Positions 34,439 through 43,784 of a stretch of DNA of 64,000 bases are shown here, piece by piece. Source of the stretch: Mixta sp031457955 (GTDB lineage Bacteria > Pseudomonadota > Gammaproteobacteria > Enterobacterales > Enterobacteriaceae); contig NZ_JAVDXN010000001.1 of NCBI RefSeq assembly GCF_031457955.1, positions 744,001 to 808,000 of the forward strand. The letters are read 5' to 3'. The notes under the pieces are model-generated. The model was not told where the DNA came from, did no database searches, and was given only the letters and a program-made list of their open reading frames with translations. Position 1 is the first letter of the stretch. Each line of letters starts with the position of its first letter. A program made the position numbers and the translations under genes.

Positions 34439-35941
34439 TTAGCGGTTTAAACGATAATAGACTTCGTTCCAGCGCAGCGCATCCTTAAAGGCGGGCAGCG
34501 TGGTGTCATTATCAATCACCATGATTTCGATGCCATGCAGCTCGGCATACAGACGCATATCATCCACGTCCAGCGCCTGGCTGAAGACGGTGTGATGCGC
34601 GCCACCGCCCAGAATCCAGGCTTCAGAGGCCGTCGCCAGGGAAGGCTGCGCTTTCCATAGGGCATTAGCCACCGGCAGTTTTGGTAACGGCTGCGGCTGT
34701 TCGATCGCATCCACCACATTCACCAGCAGGCGGAAACGGTCACCCATATCGATTACGCTGGCGTTCACCGCCTGGCCCGCAGGCGTGGAGAAGATCAGGC
34801 GGGCCGGATCGGCTTTGCCGCCAATACCCAGGAACTGCACATCCAGCAGCGGCTTCTCTTCTTTCGCAATCGACGGACAGACTTCCAGCATATGCGAACC
34901 CAGCACCAGCTCATTACCCGGCGAGAAATGATAGGTGTAGTCTTCCATAAAGGAAGTGCCACCGGGACGATCGCCCGCCATCACTTTGAAAATATGCAGC
35001 AGGGCGGCGGTTTTCCAGTCGCCTTCGCCAGCAAAGCCGTAGCCCTGCGCCATCAGGCGCTGAACCGCCAGTCCCGGCAGCTGCGTCATACCGTGTAGCG
35101 TCTGGAAGTTAGTGGTAAACGCACGGCAGCCTTCATGGTCCAGGAAACGTTTCATGCCGAGTTCGATGCGCGCCGCATCCAGCACATTCTGGCGTTTCTC
35201 GCCGTTAACGGCGGCAACGGCGCTAAAGCGATACTGGCTTTCATACTCATCAATCAGCGCATTAACGTCGCCGTCGCTGACCTGATTAATCACCTCAACC
35301 AGATCGCCCACGCCCCAGCCGTTAACCGCATAGCCAAACTGGATTTGCGCCGCGACTTTATCGCCTTCGGTAACCGCCACTTCACGCATATTGTCGCCGA
35401 AGCGCGCCACTTTCAGCTGCTGGCTGGCGTGACGCGCTGCCGCGCCGCGCATCCATTTGCCCAGGCGCTGGTGGCTTTGGCTATCCTGCCAGTGACCGGT
35501 GATAACGCTGTGTGAAAGGCCCATGCGTGCGCCGATAAAGCCGAACTCGCGGCCGCCGTGCGCCGTCTGGTTCAGGTTCATAAAGTCCATATCCATGGTA
35601 TCCCACGGGATTTCCGCGTTGAACTGGGTATGGAACTGCAGCAGCGGCTTAGTCAATACCGACAGCCCGCCGATCCACATTTTGGCCGGCGAGAAGGTGT
35701 GCAGCCAGGTAATAATCCCGATACAGCTGGTGTCATGGTTAGCGTCACGGCAGAGCGCCAGTGCTTCGTCCGGGCTTTTTACCAGCGGCTTCATCACCAG
35801 TTTTACCGGCAGGCCCGCTTCCCGATTCAGCCCATCCACTACCTGCTGCGCATGATCGGCAACCTGGCGCAGCGTCTCTGGTCCATACAGATGCTGGGTG
35901 CCAATCACAAACCACACATTCAGCGCATCAAACTGTTGCAT
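34439..35941 (-). CDS. araA: L-arabinose isomerase
   Basis: Converts L-arabinose to L-ribulose in the cytosol; Mn-dependent. 500 residues, E. coli length. FVIGTQHLYGPETLRQVADHA, CIGIITWLHTFSPAKMWIGGL, HGGREFGFIGARMG, GDWKTAALLHIFKVM and SFMEDYTYHFSPG with catalytic Glu and metal-ligand His residues are all conserved. AAGGAG ribosome site. Second gene of araBA; 9 bp separate it from araB. araD, normally third, is missing here. Confidence 0.96.
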   Translation of the reverse strand: MQQFDALNVWFVIGTQHLYGPETLRQVADHAQQVVDGLNREAGLPVKLVMKPLVKSPDEALALCRDANHDTSCIGIITWLHTFSPAKMWIGGLSVLTKPLLQFHTQFNAEIPWDTMDMDFMNLNQTAHGGREFGFIGARMGLSHSVITGHWQDSQSHQRLGKWMRGAAARHASQQLKVARFGDNMREVAVTEGDKVAAQIQFGYAVNGWGVGDLVEVINQVSDGDVNALIDEYESQYRFSAVAAVNGEKRQNVLDAARIELGMKRFLDHEGCRAFTTNFQTLHGMTQLPGLAVQRLMAQGYGFAGEGDWKTAALLHIFKVMAGDRPGGTSFMEDYTYHFSPGNELVLGSHMLEVCPSIAKEEKPLLDVQFLGIGGKADPARLIFSTPAGQAVNASVIDMGDRFRLLVNVVDAIEQPQPLPKLPVANALWKAQPSLATASEAWILGGGAHHTVFSQALDVDDMRLYAELHGIEIMVIDNDTTLPAFKDALRWNEVYYRLNR

Positions 35942-35950
35942 AAAAACTCC

Positions 35951-37636
35951 TTAAATAGCGGAAGAGGGACGTGCGGCATAGTTTGGTTCAGCCGTTGCAC
36001 ACCACTGTTGATAACGTTCATAAAGCTGCTGATAGCGCGCCACGCGTGATGCGTCGGGCTGCAGCGTTTTTTCTACCGGGCTGGCCATCTGCTGCTGGGC
36101 GCTGGGAACATCCTGATAAACGCCCGCCGCTACGGCGGCAAAGATCGCCGCGCCCAACGCGCAGCACTCATCGGAGGCGACAATATCCAGCGGTCGATTC
36201 ATCACATCGCAGCACACCTGCATAATGGCCGGGGATTTACGCGCAATGCCGCCCAGCGTCAGGATGTTTTCTACCGGGATCTGCTGCTGTTCAAAACACT
36301 CCATAATGGCGCGCGCGCCAAAGGCGGTGGCGGCGATAAAGCCACCAAACAGCGTCGGCGCATCGGTGCCGAGGTTAAGGTCGGTGATTACCCCTTTCAG
36401 ACGCTGGTTGGCAAACGGCGTACGGCGGCCGTTAAACCAGTCCAGCACCACCGGCAGATGGTCGAGATGCGGATTCGCTACCCAGGCATCGGTTAACTGG
36501 CGCAGCAGATCCTGCGACAGCGCATCAAGCTGCGGTTTGAGTTCCGGCTGCTGTTGCGCCAGCTGTTTTAGCGGCCAGTTCAGCAGGCGGCTGAACCAGG
36601 CATACATATCGCCAAAAGCGGACTGGCCCGCCTCCAGGCCAATCACGTCTGGCGTGACGCTGCCGTCAACCTGGCCGCAAATGCCTTCAATAGCGCGGCT
36701 ACCCACGCGTTCGCTGTCGGCAATCAGAATGTCGCAGGTGGAGGTGCCGATCACTTTCACCAGAGTATAAGGCTGAGCGCCAGCGCCAACCGCGCCCATA
36801 TGGCAGTCAAACGCGCCGCCGGAGAGCACCACCGACGTCGAAAGACCAAGCCGCTGCGCCCATTCCGGCGTCAGCGTGCCGACCGGTTTTTCAGCGGTAA
36901 AGGTGTCGGTGAACAGCGGGTAGTCCAGCTGCTGGGTTAACATCGGGTCGAGCGCGTCGAAAAACGCCGCCTGCGGCAGGCCGTCCCACTGTGGATGCCA
37001 CAGGGATTTATGACCGGCGGCGCAGCGGCCGCGACGAATGGCCGCCGGTGCGGTGGTGCCGCTCAGCAGCGCAGGCACCCAGTCGCACAGCTCAATCCAG
37101 GAAACCGCGGCATCGCGTACGGCGGCGTCGGCACGGGAAACATGCAGAATTTTGGCCCAGAACCATTCAGATGAATAAACGCCGCCGATATAGCGTGAGT
37201 AGTCTTCAAATTCACCGCTGCGGCAGAGCCGGTTAATCTCTTCCGCTTCCTCAATGGCGGTGTGATCTTTCCACAGCACAAACATGGCGTTGGGGTTATC
37301 AGCAAATTCAGGGCGCAATGCCAGCACATTGCCGTCACGGTCGATCGGCGCTGGGGTCGAGCCGGTGGAGTCCACGCCAATGCCGACCACTGCGGCGCGC
37401 TGCGCCTCGCTCAGGCGCGCCACCACGCCGCAAATGGCCTTTTCCAGCGCTTCAATATAATCCAGCGGATGATGACGGAACTGGCTGGCCTGCGGCACGC
37501 TGTATTCACCGGCCATCCAGCGCGTATAGGGCGCCACCTCTTTTTGTAGTTCTTCGCCGCTTTGGCAGTCTACCGCCAGGGCGCGAACCGAATCGCTGCC
37601 AAAGTCCAGACCAATCGTTATGGCACCAGCACGCAT
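35951..37636 (-). CDS. araB: Ribulokinase
   Basis: Phosphorylates L-ribulose to L-ribulose-5-phosphate. FGGY-family carbohydrate kinase, 561 residues from ATG 37636, which has AGGAGAG upstream; the frame is open eight codons further. ITIGLDFGSDSVRALAVDC phosphate loop, GIGVDSTGSTPAPID, GGAFDCHMGAVGAG with catalytic Asp, KVIGTSTCDILIAD, and LTLGGIARKSPAIMQVCCDVMNRP near the C-terminus. Divergent from araFGH; tandem AraC half-sites lie 140-175 bp upstream. Confidence 0.95.
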   Translation of the reverse strand: MRAGAITIGLDFGSDSVRALAVDCQSGEELQKEVAPYTRWMAGEYSVPQASQFRHHPLDYIEALEKAICGVVARLSEAQRAAVVGIGVDSTGSTPAPIDRDGNVLALRPEFADNPNAMFVLWKDHTAIEEAEEINRLCRSGEFEDYSRYIGGVYSSEWFWAKILHVSRADAAVRDAAVSWIELCDWVPALLSGTTAPAAIRRGRCAAGHKSLWHPQWDGLPQAAFFDALDPMLTQQLDYPLFTDTFTAEKPVGTLTPEWAQRLGLSTSVVLSGGAFDCHMGAVGAGAQPYTLVKVIGTSTCDILIADSERVGSRAIEGICGQVDGSVTPDVIGLEAGQSAFGDMYAWFSRLLNWPLKQLAQQQPELKPQLDALSQDLLRQLTDAWVANPHLDHLPVVLDWFNGRRTPFANQRLKGVITDLNLGTDAPTLFGGFIAATAFGARAIMECFEQQQIPVENILTLGGIARKSPAIMQVCCDVMNRPLDIVASDECCALGAAIFAAVAAGVYQDVPSAQQQMASPVEKTLQPDASRVARYQQLYERYQQWCATAEPNYAARPSSAI

Positions 37637-37773
37637 TCGGGCTCTCCTGTTAATGAACAATCGCAGGCTCTAACACTAAAAAGCGCGGCGATTTTTGGTT
37701 AGCCCTTGCCAGCTGCAAATATGCATTTTTCTGTCGTCGTCATGGGTTATGTGAAGCCGATCAAAAGTTAAGC

Positions 37774-37837
37774 CCCGGTTAAAATTGCTAAATCTATGGA
37801 TAAAGCTGTCATAGTTTTGCTATGTGATACCGCTCTA
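37774..37837 (-). promoter_or_regulatory. AraC I1-I2-like half-sites and weak CRP site upstream of araB
   Basis: Read on the minus strand, TGACAGCTTTATCCATA (37811-37795) and TAGCAATTTTAACCGGG (37790-37774) match 13 and 12 of 17 bases of the E. coli araI1 half-site TAGCATTTTTATCCATA. They are direct repeats with a 4-bp spacer (21-bp repeat), the exact I1-I2 geometry of pBAD. A weak CRP-like half (TGTGA at 37822-37827) lies on the upstream side. The rest of the 370-bp araB-araF gap shows no gene. Confidence 0.65.
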
Positions 37838-38008
37838 CATTTCGTGATGCGTTTCCCGCTAAAACTAGCCCAGCGTTTGTTCAGGTAACGCGCAACTACA
37901 ACGCTAATTACCTGATTTACCGTTTTGAAAACATCTTTAATCCGATTGGTATCGTTTACACCGTTTCGTTGCGCACAACGAAAAAATTACACTGCGCCGG
38001 AGAACACC

Positions 38009-38992
38009 ATGCACAAATTCACTAAAGCGTTAGCTGCCATTGGGCTGGCTGCCGTTATGTCACAATCCGCTATCGCTGAGACGATGAAACTCGGTTTTTT
38101 GGTTAAGCAGCCGGAAGAGCCGTGGTTCCAGACGGAATGGAAGTTCGCTGATAAGGCGGGCAAAGATCTGGGCTTTGAAGTAATTAAGATCGCGGTGCCG
38201 GACGGCGAGAAAACGCTGAATGCCATTGACAGCCTGGCGGCCAGCGGCGCGAAAGGCTTTGTTATCTGTACGCCCGATCCGAAGCTGGGCTCAGCGATTG
38301 TGGCCAAAGCTCGCAGCTACGATCTGAAAGTGATCGCGGTGGACGATCAGTTTGTCACTGCCAAAGGCAAGCCGATGGACAGCGTGCCGCTGGTGATGAT
38401 GGCGGCGACCAAAATCGGCGAGCGTCAGGGCCAGGAATTATATAAAGAGATGCAAAAACGCGGCTGGGACGTCTCCACTACTGCGGTAATGGCGATCACC
38501 GCCAACGAACTGGATACCGCGCGTCGCCGCACCTCCGGCTCCATCGATGCGCTGAAGGCGGCCGGGTTCCCGGAAAAACAGATCTATCAGGTGCCGACCA
38601 AATCCAACGATATCCCTGGCGCGTTCGATGCCGCTAACTCGCTGCTGGTACAGCATCCGGAAGTGAAGAACTGGCTGATTGTCGGCATGAACGACAACAC
38701 CGTGCTGGGCGGCGTACGCGCGACCGAAGGGCAGAGTTTTAAGGCGGCTAACGTGATCGGCATCGGCATTAACGGCGTGGATGCCATCAGCGAACTCTCT
38801 AAAGGCCAGGCGACCGGCTTCTACGGCTCGCTGCTGCCCAGCCCGGACGTGCATGGCTACAAAAGTATCCAGATGCTGCATGACTGGGTAACCAATAATA
38901 ATGAGCCGCAGAAATTCACCGAAGTGACCGACGTGGTGCTGATTACTCGCGACAATTTCAAAACGGAACTGGCGAAAAAAGGGCTGATGTAA
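38009..38992 (+). CDS. araF: L-arabinose-binding periplasmic protein
   Basis: Periplasmic receptor for the AraFGH importer. 327 residues from ATG 38009 with GGAG upstream; codons before that lack a signal sequence. Signal peptide ends SAIAE (about residue 23). KLGFLVKQPEEPWFQTEWKFADKAG, GFVICTPDPKLGSAIVAKA, DDQFVTAKGKPMDSVPLVMMAA, and WLIVGMNDNTVLGGVRATEGQ match E. coli AraF. A strong hairpin follows the stop. Confidence 0.95.
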   Translation: MHKFTKALAAIGLAAVMSQSAIAETMKLGFLVKQPEEPWFQTEWKFADKAGKDLGFEVIKIAVPDGEKTLNAIDSLAASGAKGFVICTPDPKLGSAIVAKARSYDLKVIAVDDQFVTAKGKPMDSVPLVMMAATKIGERQGQELYKEMQKRGWDVSTTAVMAITANELDTARRRTSGSIDALKAAGFPEKQIYQVPTKSNDIPGAFDAANSLLVQHPEVKNWLIVGMNDNTVLGGVRATEGQSFKAANVIGIGINGVDAISELSKGQATGFYGSLLPSPDVHGYKSIQMLHDWVTNNNEPQKFTEVTDVVLITRDNFKTELAKKGLM

Positions 38993-39004
38993 GGCGAATC
39001 GGCC

Positions 39005-39032
39005 TCGCCGGGCGGCAAGGATCGCCCGGCGA
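39005..39032 (+). terminator. Hairpin between araF and araG
   Basis: Perfect 10-bp stem TCGCCGGGCG/CGCCCGGCGA with an 8-nt loop, no T-run. Likely an mRNA-stabilising structure that keeps binding-protein expression above that of araGH. Confidence 0.65.
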
Positions 39033-39120
39033 ACAGAAACGCGTTATGCATTTAGTCAGGTTGTCATCATCTAACGCCGGTAAACCGGCGTTCACAGTGA
39101 ACAGGCCAAGCGGAGACACC

Positions 39121-40644
39121 ATGAACACTGATTCAGCCTTTCTGTCGTTTCATGGCATCAGTAAAACTTTTCCCGGCGTAAAAGCGCTGCAGGATATCAG
39201 CTTCGGCTGTCGCGCGGGCGAAGTGCATGCGCTGATGGGCGAAAACGGCGCCGGTAAATCGACGCTGCTGAAAATCCTTAGCGGCAGCTATCAGCCCAGC
39301 GGCGGCGAGATCCAGCTTCAGGGCAGCCCGGTGAACTTCAGCCATACCACCGACGCGCTGAATGCGGGCGTGGCGATTATCTACCAGGAGCTGCACCTGG
39401 TGCCGGAAATGAGCATTGCGGAAAACATCTATCTCGGCCAGCTGCCGCAGCGCGGCGGGCTGGTAAACCGTAAGCTGCTGCGCTATGAGGCAGGGCTACA
39501 GCTGAAAAATTTGGGGATGGATATCGATCCCGAAACCCCGCTGAAATATCTGTCGCTGGGGCAGTGGCAGATGGTAGAAATCGCCAAGGCGCTGGCGCGT
39601 AACGCCAAAATTATCGCCTTTGACGAGCCCACCAGCTCGCTGTCGGCACGCGAAATCGAGCAGCTGTTCCGCGTGATTCGTCAGCTGCGCGCTGAAGGAC
39701 GCGTGGTGCTCTATGTTTCGCACCGCATGGAGGAGATCTTTGCGCTGAGTGATGCGATTACCGTGTTTAAAGATGGTCGCTATGTGCGCACCTTTGATGA
39801 TGTGCCGAATACCAGTCACGACATGCTGGTGCAGGCGATGGTTGGGCGCGATCTGGGTGATGTCTATGGCTATGCGCCGCGTGAGCATGGTCCGGTGCGG
39901 CTACAGCTGGAGGATGTGCATGCGGTCGGCGTCAGAAAGCCGGTCTCATTTAACGTACGCGCCGGTGAAATCGTTGGGCTGTTTGGCCTGGTGGGTGCCG
40001 GACGCAGCGAGCTGATGAAAGGGCTGTTTGGCGCTACGCGCCTGAAGGCGGGGCGCGTGTTGCTGGATGGTAAAGCGCTGGCGATCAGCGAACCTTCGGA
40101 TGCCATTCGCGCCGGAATTATGCTTTGCCCGGAAGATCGCAAAGCCGACGGCATCATCCCGGTGCATTCGGTACGCGACAACATCAATATTTCCGCACGG
40201 CGCAATAACCTGACCGCGGGTTGCCTGATCGATCATCGTTGGGAATCACACAACGCCGATAAGCATATCCGCTCCCTGAATATCAAAACGCCGGGCGCGG
40301 AGCAGCTGATTATGAACCTCTCCGGCGGTAACCAGCAGAAAGCGATTCTCGGGCGCTGGCTGTCAGAAGATATGAAGGTGATTCTGCTGGATGAGCCTAC
40401 GCGCGGGATTGACGTCGGCGCCAAGCATGAAATCTATAACCTGATTTATGCGCTGGCGCAGCAGGGCATCGCCGTGCTGTTCGCTTCCAGCGATCTGCCG
40501 GAAGTGATGGGCCTTGCCGATCGCATTCTGGTGATGCGCGAAGGCGAGATCGCCGGTGAATTGTTACATGATGAGGCAACGGAACAGCTGACGCTGAGCC
40601 TTGCCATGCCGAAAAATACGCAACAGACGGCCGCCGTGGCCTGA
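39121..40644 (+). CDS. araG: L-arabinose ABC transporter ATPase
   Basis: Double ATPase of the CUT2 family. 507 residues from ATG 39121, preceded by GGAG; the upstream open frame is not family-like. First cassette: GENGAGKSTLLKILSGSY, signature LSLGQWQMVEIAKAL, Walker B IIAFDEPTSSLSARE. Second cassette: GLVGAGRSELMKGLFGA, LSGGNQQKAILGRWL, LLDEPTRGIDVGAKHE. Close to E. coli AraG (504 residues). araH follows after 15 bp. Confidence 0.95.
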   Translation: MNTDSAFLSFHGISKTFPGVKALQDISFGCRAGEVHALMGENGAGKSTLLKILSGSYQPSGGEIQLQGSPVNFSHTTDALNAGVAIIYQELHLVPEMSIAENIYLGQLPQRGGLVNRKLLRYEAGLQLKNLGMDIDPETPLKYLSLGQWQMVEIAKALARNAKIIAFDEPTSSLSAREIEQLFRVIRQLRAEGRVVLYVSHRMEEIFALSDAITVFKDGRYVRTFDDVPNTSHDMLVQAMVGRDLGDVYGYAPREHGPVRLQLEDVHAVGVRKPVSFNVRAGEIVGLFGLVGAGRSELMKGLFGATRLKAGRVLLDGKALAISEPSDAIRAGIMLCPEDRKADGIIPVHSVRDNINISARRNNLTAGCLIDHRWESHNADKHIRSLNIKTPGAEQLIMNLSGGNQQKAILGRWLSEDMKVILLDEPTRGIDVGAKHEIYNLIYALAQQGIAVLFASSDLPEVMGLADRILVMREGEIAGELLHDEATEQLTLSLAMPKNTQQTAAVA

Positions 40645-40659
40645 TGCAGGAGTAATACT

Positions 40660-41643
40660 ATGTCTTCCACGACTTCAAATACGCCGCCGGTAGCGCGATC
40701 CGGTTTACGGTTGGGCCGTATCTGGGATAACTTCGGGATGCTGGTGGTTTTTGCCGTGTTGTTTCTCGCCTGCGTGCTGTTTATTCCTAACTTTGGCTCG
40801 TTTATCAATATGAAAGGGCTGGGGCTGGCAATGTCGATGTCCGGCATGGTGGCGTGCGGCATGCTGTTCTGCCTCGCCTCCGGCGACTTTGACCTTTCCG
40901 TTGCCTCGGTTATCGCCTGCGCGGGCGTCACCACCGCCGTCGTGATCAATATGAGCGAAAGCCTGTGGCTGGGCATCGGCGCAGGTCTGCTGCTGGGAAT
41001 GCTCTGCGGCTTCGTTAACGGTTTTGTGATCGCCAAACTAAAAATCAATGCGCTGATCACTACGCTGGCGACCATGCAGATTGTGCGCGGTCTGGCGTAT
41101 ATTTTTTCCGATGGTAAAGCGGTGGGCATTGAGGATGAACGTTTCTTCGAGCTGGGCTACGCCACCTGGTTTGGCCTGCCTGCGCCGATCTGGCTGACCA
41201 TTGGCACCATGATTATTTTTGGTTTCCTGCTGAACAAAACCACCTTTGGCCGCAATACGCTGGCGATTGGCGGCAATGAAGAAGCCGCGCGGCTGGCTGG
41301 TGTGCCGGTGGTGCGTACCCGCATTATCATTTTTATCCTTTCCGGGCTGGTTTCTGCCGCCGCCGGGATCATCCTTGCCTCACGTATGACCAGCGGTCAG
41401 CCGATGACCTCGCTGGGTTATGAGCTGATCGTTATCTCTGCCTGCGTGCTGGGCGGTGTCTCGCTGAAGGGCGGGATTGGCAAAATCTCTTACGTCGTGG
41501 CGGGCGTGCTGATCCTCGGCACCGTTGAAAATGCGATGAATCTTCTGAATATCTCACCTTTCTCACAATATGTGGTGCGCGGTCTGATACTGTTGGCAGC
41601 GGTGATCTTTGACCGCTACAAACAGAGCCATAAAGCGGCCTGA
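40660..41643 (+). CDS. araH: L-arabinose ABC transporter permease
   Basis: Inner-membrane permease of the AraFGH system. 327 residues, about ten helices, with CLASGDFDLSVASVIACAGV, LKINALITTLATMQIVRGLAYI and LAIGGNEEAARLAGVPVVRTR typical of BPD_transp_2 permeases. AGGAG ribosome site. Third gene of araFGH; araC lies 55 bp downstream after a hairpin. Confidence 0.95.
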   Translation: MSSTTSNTPPVARSGLRLGRIWDNFGMLVVFAVLFLACVLFIPNFGSFINMKGLGLAMSMSGMVACGMLFCLASGDFDLSVASVIACAGVTTAVVINMSESLWLGIGAGLLLGMLCGFVNGFVIAKLKINALITTLATMQIVRGLAYIFSDGKAVGIEDERFFELGYATWFGLPAPIWLTIGTMIIFGFLLNKTTFGRNTLAIGGNEEAARLAGVPVVRTRIIIFILSGLVSAAAGIILASRMTSGQPMTSLGYELIVISACVLGGVSLKGGIGKISYVVAGVLILGTVENAMNLLNISPFSQYVVRGLILLAAVIFDRYKQSHKAA

Positions 41644-41648
41644 TCGTC

Positions 41649-41669
41649 GCGGGCAGCTTAGCTGCCCGC
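41649..41669 (+). terminator. Hairpin between araH and araC
   Basis: Perfect 9-bp stem GCGGGCAGC/GCTGCCCGC with TTA loop, no T-run. Could be a processing or partial termination signal; araC may be read through from araFGH. Confidence 0.5.
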
Positions 41670-41698
41670 AACTTCGACGTTTCGCTACGAGGATTATT

Positions 41699-42616
41699 AT
41701 GTACCATCGTCAACCGATTGAGTCACAGCCCAACCCTCTGCTACCGGGCTATGCATTTAATGCCTGGCTGGTGGCCGGGCTGACGCCGATTAGCGCCGGT
41801 GGCGCGCTCGATTTCTGTATCGACCGTCCGCACGGCATGAAAGGCTATATTATCAACCTGACGATAAAAGGACGCGGCCGGGTGTTTGACGGCGACAGCT
41901 CTTTCGACTGCGAGCCCGGAGAGATGCTGCTGTTTCAGCCTAAAACGCCGCACTATTATGGCCGGGCGCCAGACAGCGACAGCTGGTATCACCGCTGGAT
42001 CTATTTCCGACCACGCGCTTACTGGCATGACTGGCTGCGCTGGCAGGATGAAACCAGCGGCGTCGGCCGTCTGCGGCTGCCGGAATCGCTACGCGGCGAA
42101 TTTGATCGCCTGTTTGCCAATATTGAGCAGACCCATAATTCCGGGCGGCGCTTTGCCGAAGAACTGGCGATGAATTTACTGGAGCGACTGCTGCTGCGGG
42201 CAGTGGAGGAAGATCCGCGTTCCCATCAGCAAATTCGCGACCCGCGTATTATTGAAGCCTGTCAGTATGTGACCAATAACCTGGCAGGTGAATTGAAAAT
42301 CGAGGCGGTAGCGAAGCACGTTTGCCTGTCGCCGTCGCGGCTGGCGCATCTGTTCCGCGAGCAGATGGGCGTGAACCTGCTGCGCTGGCGTGAAGACCAG
42401 CGGGTGATCCGCGCCAAGCTGCTGCTGCAAACCACACAGGAACCGATCGCCTCCATTGGGCGTGAAGTGGGTTACGATGACCAACTCTATTTTTCCCGCG
42501 TTTTCCGCAAGCGCGTTGGCGTCAGCCCCAGCGACTTCCGTCGCCGTAGCCAGGATGCGCACGACGCGCTGGTGGCGCAGGAAACCTGGCAATTGCCGAA
42601 GCGAGCGGGGGAATAA
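41699..42616 (+). CDS. araC: Arabinose operon regulator AraC
   Basis: Arabinose-responsive activator/repressor of the ara genes. 305 residues from ATG 41699, with GAGG upstream. N-terminal cupin sugar-binding domain: YAFNAWLVAGLTPISAGGALDFCIDRP, PGEMLLFQPKTPHYYGR, WYHRWIYFRPR; C-terminal domain with two helix-turn-helices: AVAKHVCLSPSRLAHLFREQMG and SIGREVGYDDQLYFSRVFRKRVG. Unlike E. coli, araC sits at the 3' end of araFGH instead of beside araB. Confidence 0.95.
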   Translation: MYHRQPIESQPNPLLPGYAFNAWLVAGLTPISAGGALDFCIDRPHGMKGYIINLTIKGRGRVFDGDSSFDCEPGEMLLFQPKTPHYYGRAPDSDSWYHRWIYFRPRAYWHDWLRWQDETSGVGRLRLPESLRGEFDRLFANIEQTHNSGRRFAEELAMNLLERLLLRAVEEDPRSHQQIRDPRIIEACQYVTNNLAGELKIEAVAKHVCLSPSRLAHLFREQMGVNLLRWREDQRVIRAKLLLQTTQEPIASIGREVGYDDQLYFSRVFRKRVGVSPSDFRRRSQDAHDALVAQETWQLPKRAGE

Positions 42617-42749
42617 CCGCCGCGAGACGCTTCCAGCGCCGATTTAACCAGCAGTCGGTTTAACATCTTGCGCAATTATCTGGCGTAGTTGCGCAACTTA
42701 TTTTTATACTACTCTGCACTTTACCTTAAAGATTACTAAGTGAGTGCAT

Positions 42750-43748
42750 ATGATCGACGCCCGCCTTCCGCTTACCGATATTCATCGCCACCTTGATGGC
42801 AATATTCGCGCTGCGACCATTCTGGATTTAGGCCGAGAGTTTAATATCGCCTTGCCCGCCAACAGCCTTGATGCGCTGCGTCCTCATGTCCAGGTGGTAG
42901 AAAATCAGCCGGACCTGGTGAGCTTCCTGCAGAAACTCGACTGGGGCGTAAAAGTATTGGGTTCACTGGATGCGTGCCGCCGCGTCGCGCTGGAAAATGT
43001 GGCCGATGCCGCGCGCGCCGGGATCCATTATGCTGAGCTGCGTTTTTCACCCGGCTATATGGCGATGAACCATAACCTGCCGATTGCTGGCGTGGTAGAG
43101 GCGGTGATTGATGGCGTGCGCGCTGGCTGTCAGCAGCACGATATCGATGTGCGTTTGATTGGCATCATGAGCCGCACCTTTGGCGAAGAAGCCTGCCTGA
43201 ATGAGCTGGAAGGGCTGCTGGCGCATCGTGATGGCATTACCGCTGTTGATCTGGCAGGTGACGAACTGGGTTTCCCCGGCAGTGAATTTCTTAGCCATTT
43301 TAACCGGGCGCGTGATGCAGGCTTCCGCATTACGGTTCATGCGGGAGAGGCTGCCGGTGCGGACAGCATCTGGCAAGCGATTCGTGAGCTGGGCGCGGAG
43401 CGTATCGGGCATGGCGTTAAAGCGGTGGAAGATCCGGCGCTGATGGATTTTCTTGCCGAGCATCGCATTGGTATCGAATCCTGCCTGACATCAAATATTC
43501 AGACCAGCACCGTAGCGCATCTTTCCCATCATCCGCTGGTGAAATTCCTCGATCATGGCATTCTTGCCACGCTGAATACCGATGACCCGGCAGTTCAGGG
43601 CATCGAAATCGCCCATGAGTATCAGGTTGCCGCACTGCAGGCTGGGCTGTCGGCTGAGCATATTCGTACCGCTCAGGAAAACGGCCTGACGATTGCGTTC
43701 CTGAGCGAAGAAGAGAAACAGCGTATTCGCCAACGCGTAGCGGGCTAA
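42750..43748 (+). CDS. add: Adenosine deaminase
   Basis: Zinc enzyme deaminating adenosine and deoxyadenosine to inosine forms in purine salvage. 332 residues from ATG 42750 (GTG 42744 is two codons upstream). Zinc ligands in TDIHRHLDG, catalytic motifs AELRFSPGYM, VDLAGDELGFPG, ITVHAGEAAG with His/Glu, RIGHG, and LNTDDPAV with the zinc Asp. Marks the right border of the accessory block; cnu and add are close neighbours in E. coli. Confidence 0.95.
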   Translation: MIDARLPLTDIHRHLDGNIRAATILDLGREFNIALPANSLDALRPHVQVVENQPDLVSFLQKLDWGVKVLGSLDACRRVALENVADAARAGIHYAELRFSPGYMAMNHNLPIAGVVEAVIDGVRAGCQQHDIDVRLIGIMSRTFGEEACLNELEGLLAHRDGITAVDLAGDELGFPGSEFLSHFNRARDAGFRITVHAGEAAGADSIWQAIRELGAERIGHGVKAVEDPALMDFLAEHRIGIESCLTSNIQTSTVAHLSHHPLVKFLDHGILATLNTDDPAVQGIEIAHEYQVAALQAGLSAEHIRTAQENGLTIAFLSEEEKQRIRQRVAG

Positions 43749-43758
43749 GCGGAAACGG

Positions 43759-43784
43759 CCAGCCCGCAGAGCGATACGGGCTGG
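43759..43784. terminator. Hairpin between add and the DUF1460 gene
   Basis: CCAGCCCG and CGGGCTGG perfect arms with a 10-nt loop between convergent genes; no long T-run. Confidence 0.55.

Noticed and set aside
34276..34488. 70-codon Arg/Leu/Ser-rich frame after the second Ter site
   Set aside because: TTG start, runs through the araA terminator into araA, not protein-like.
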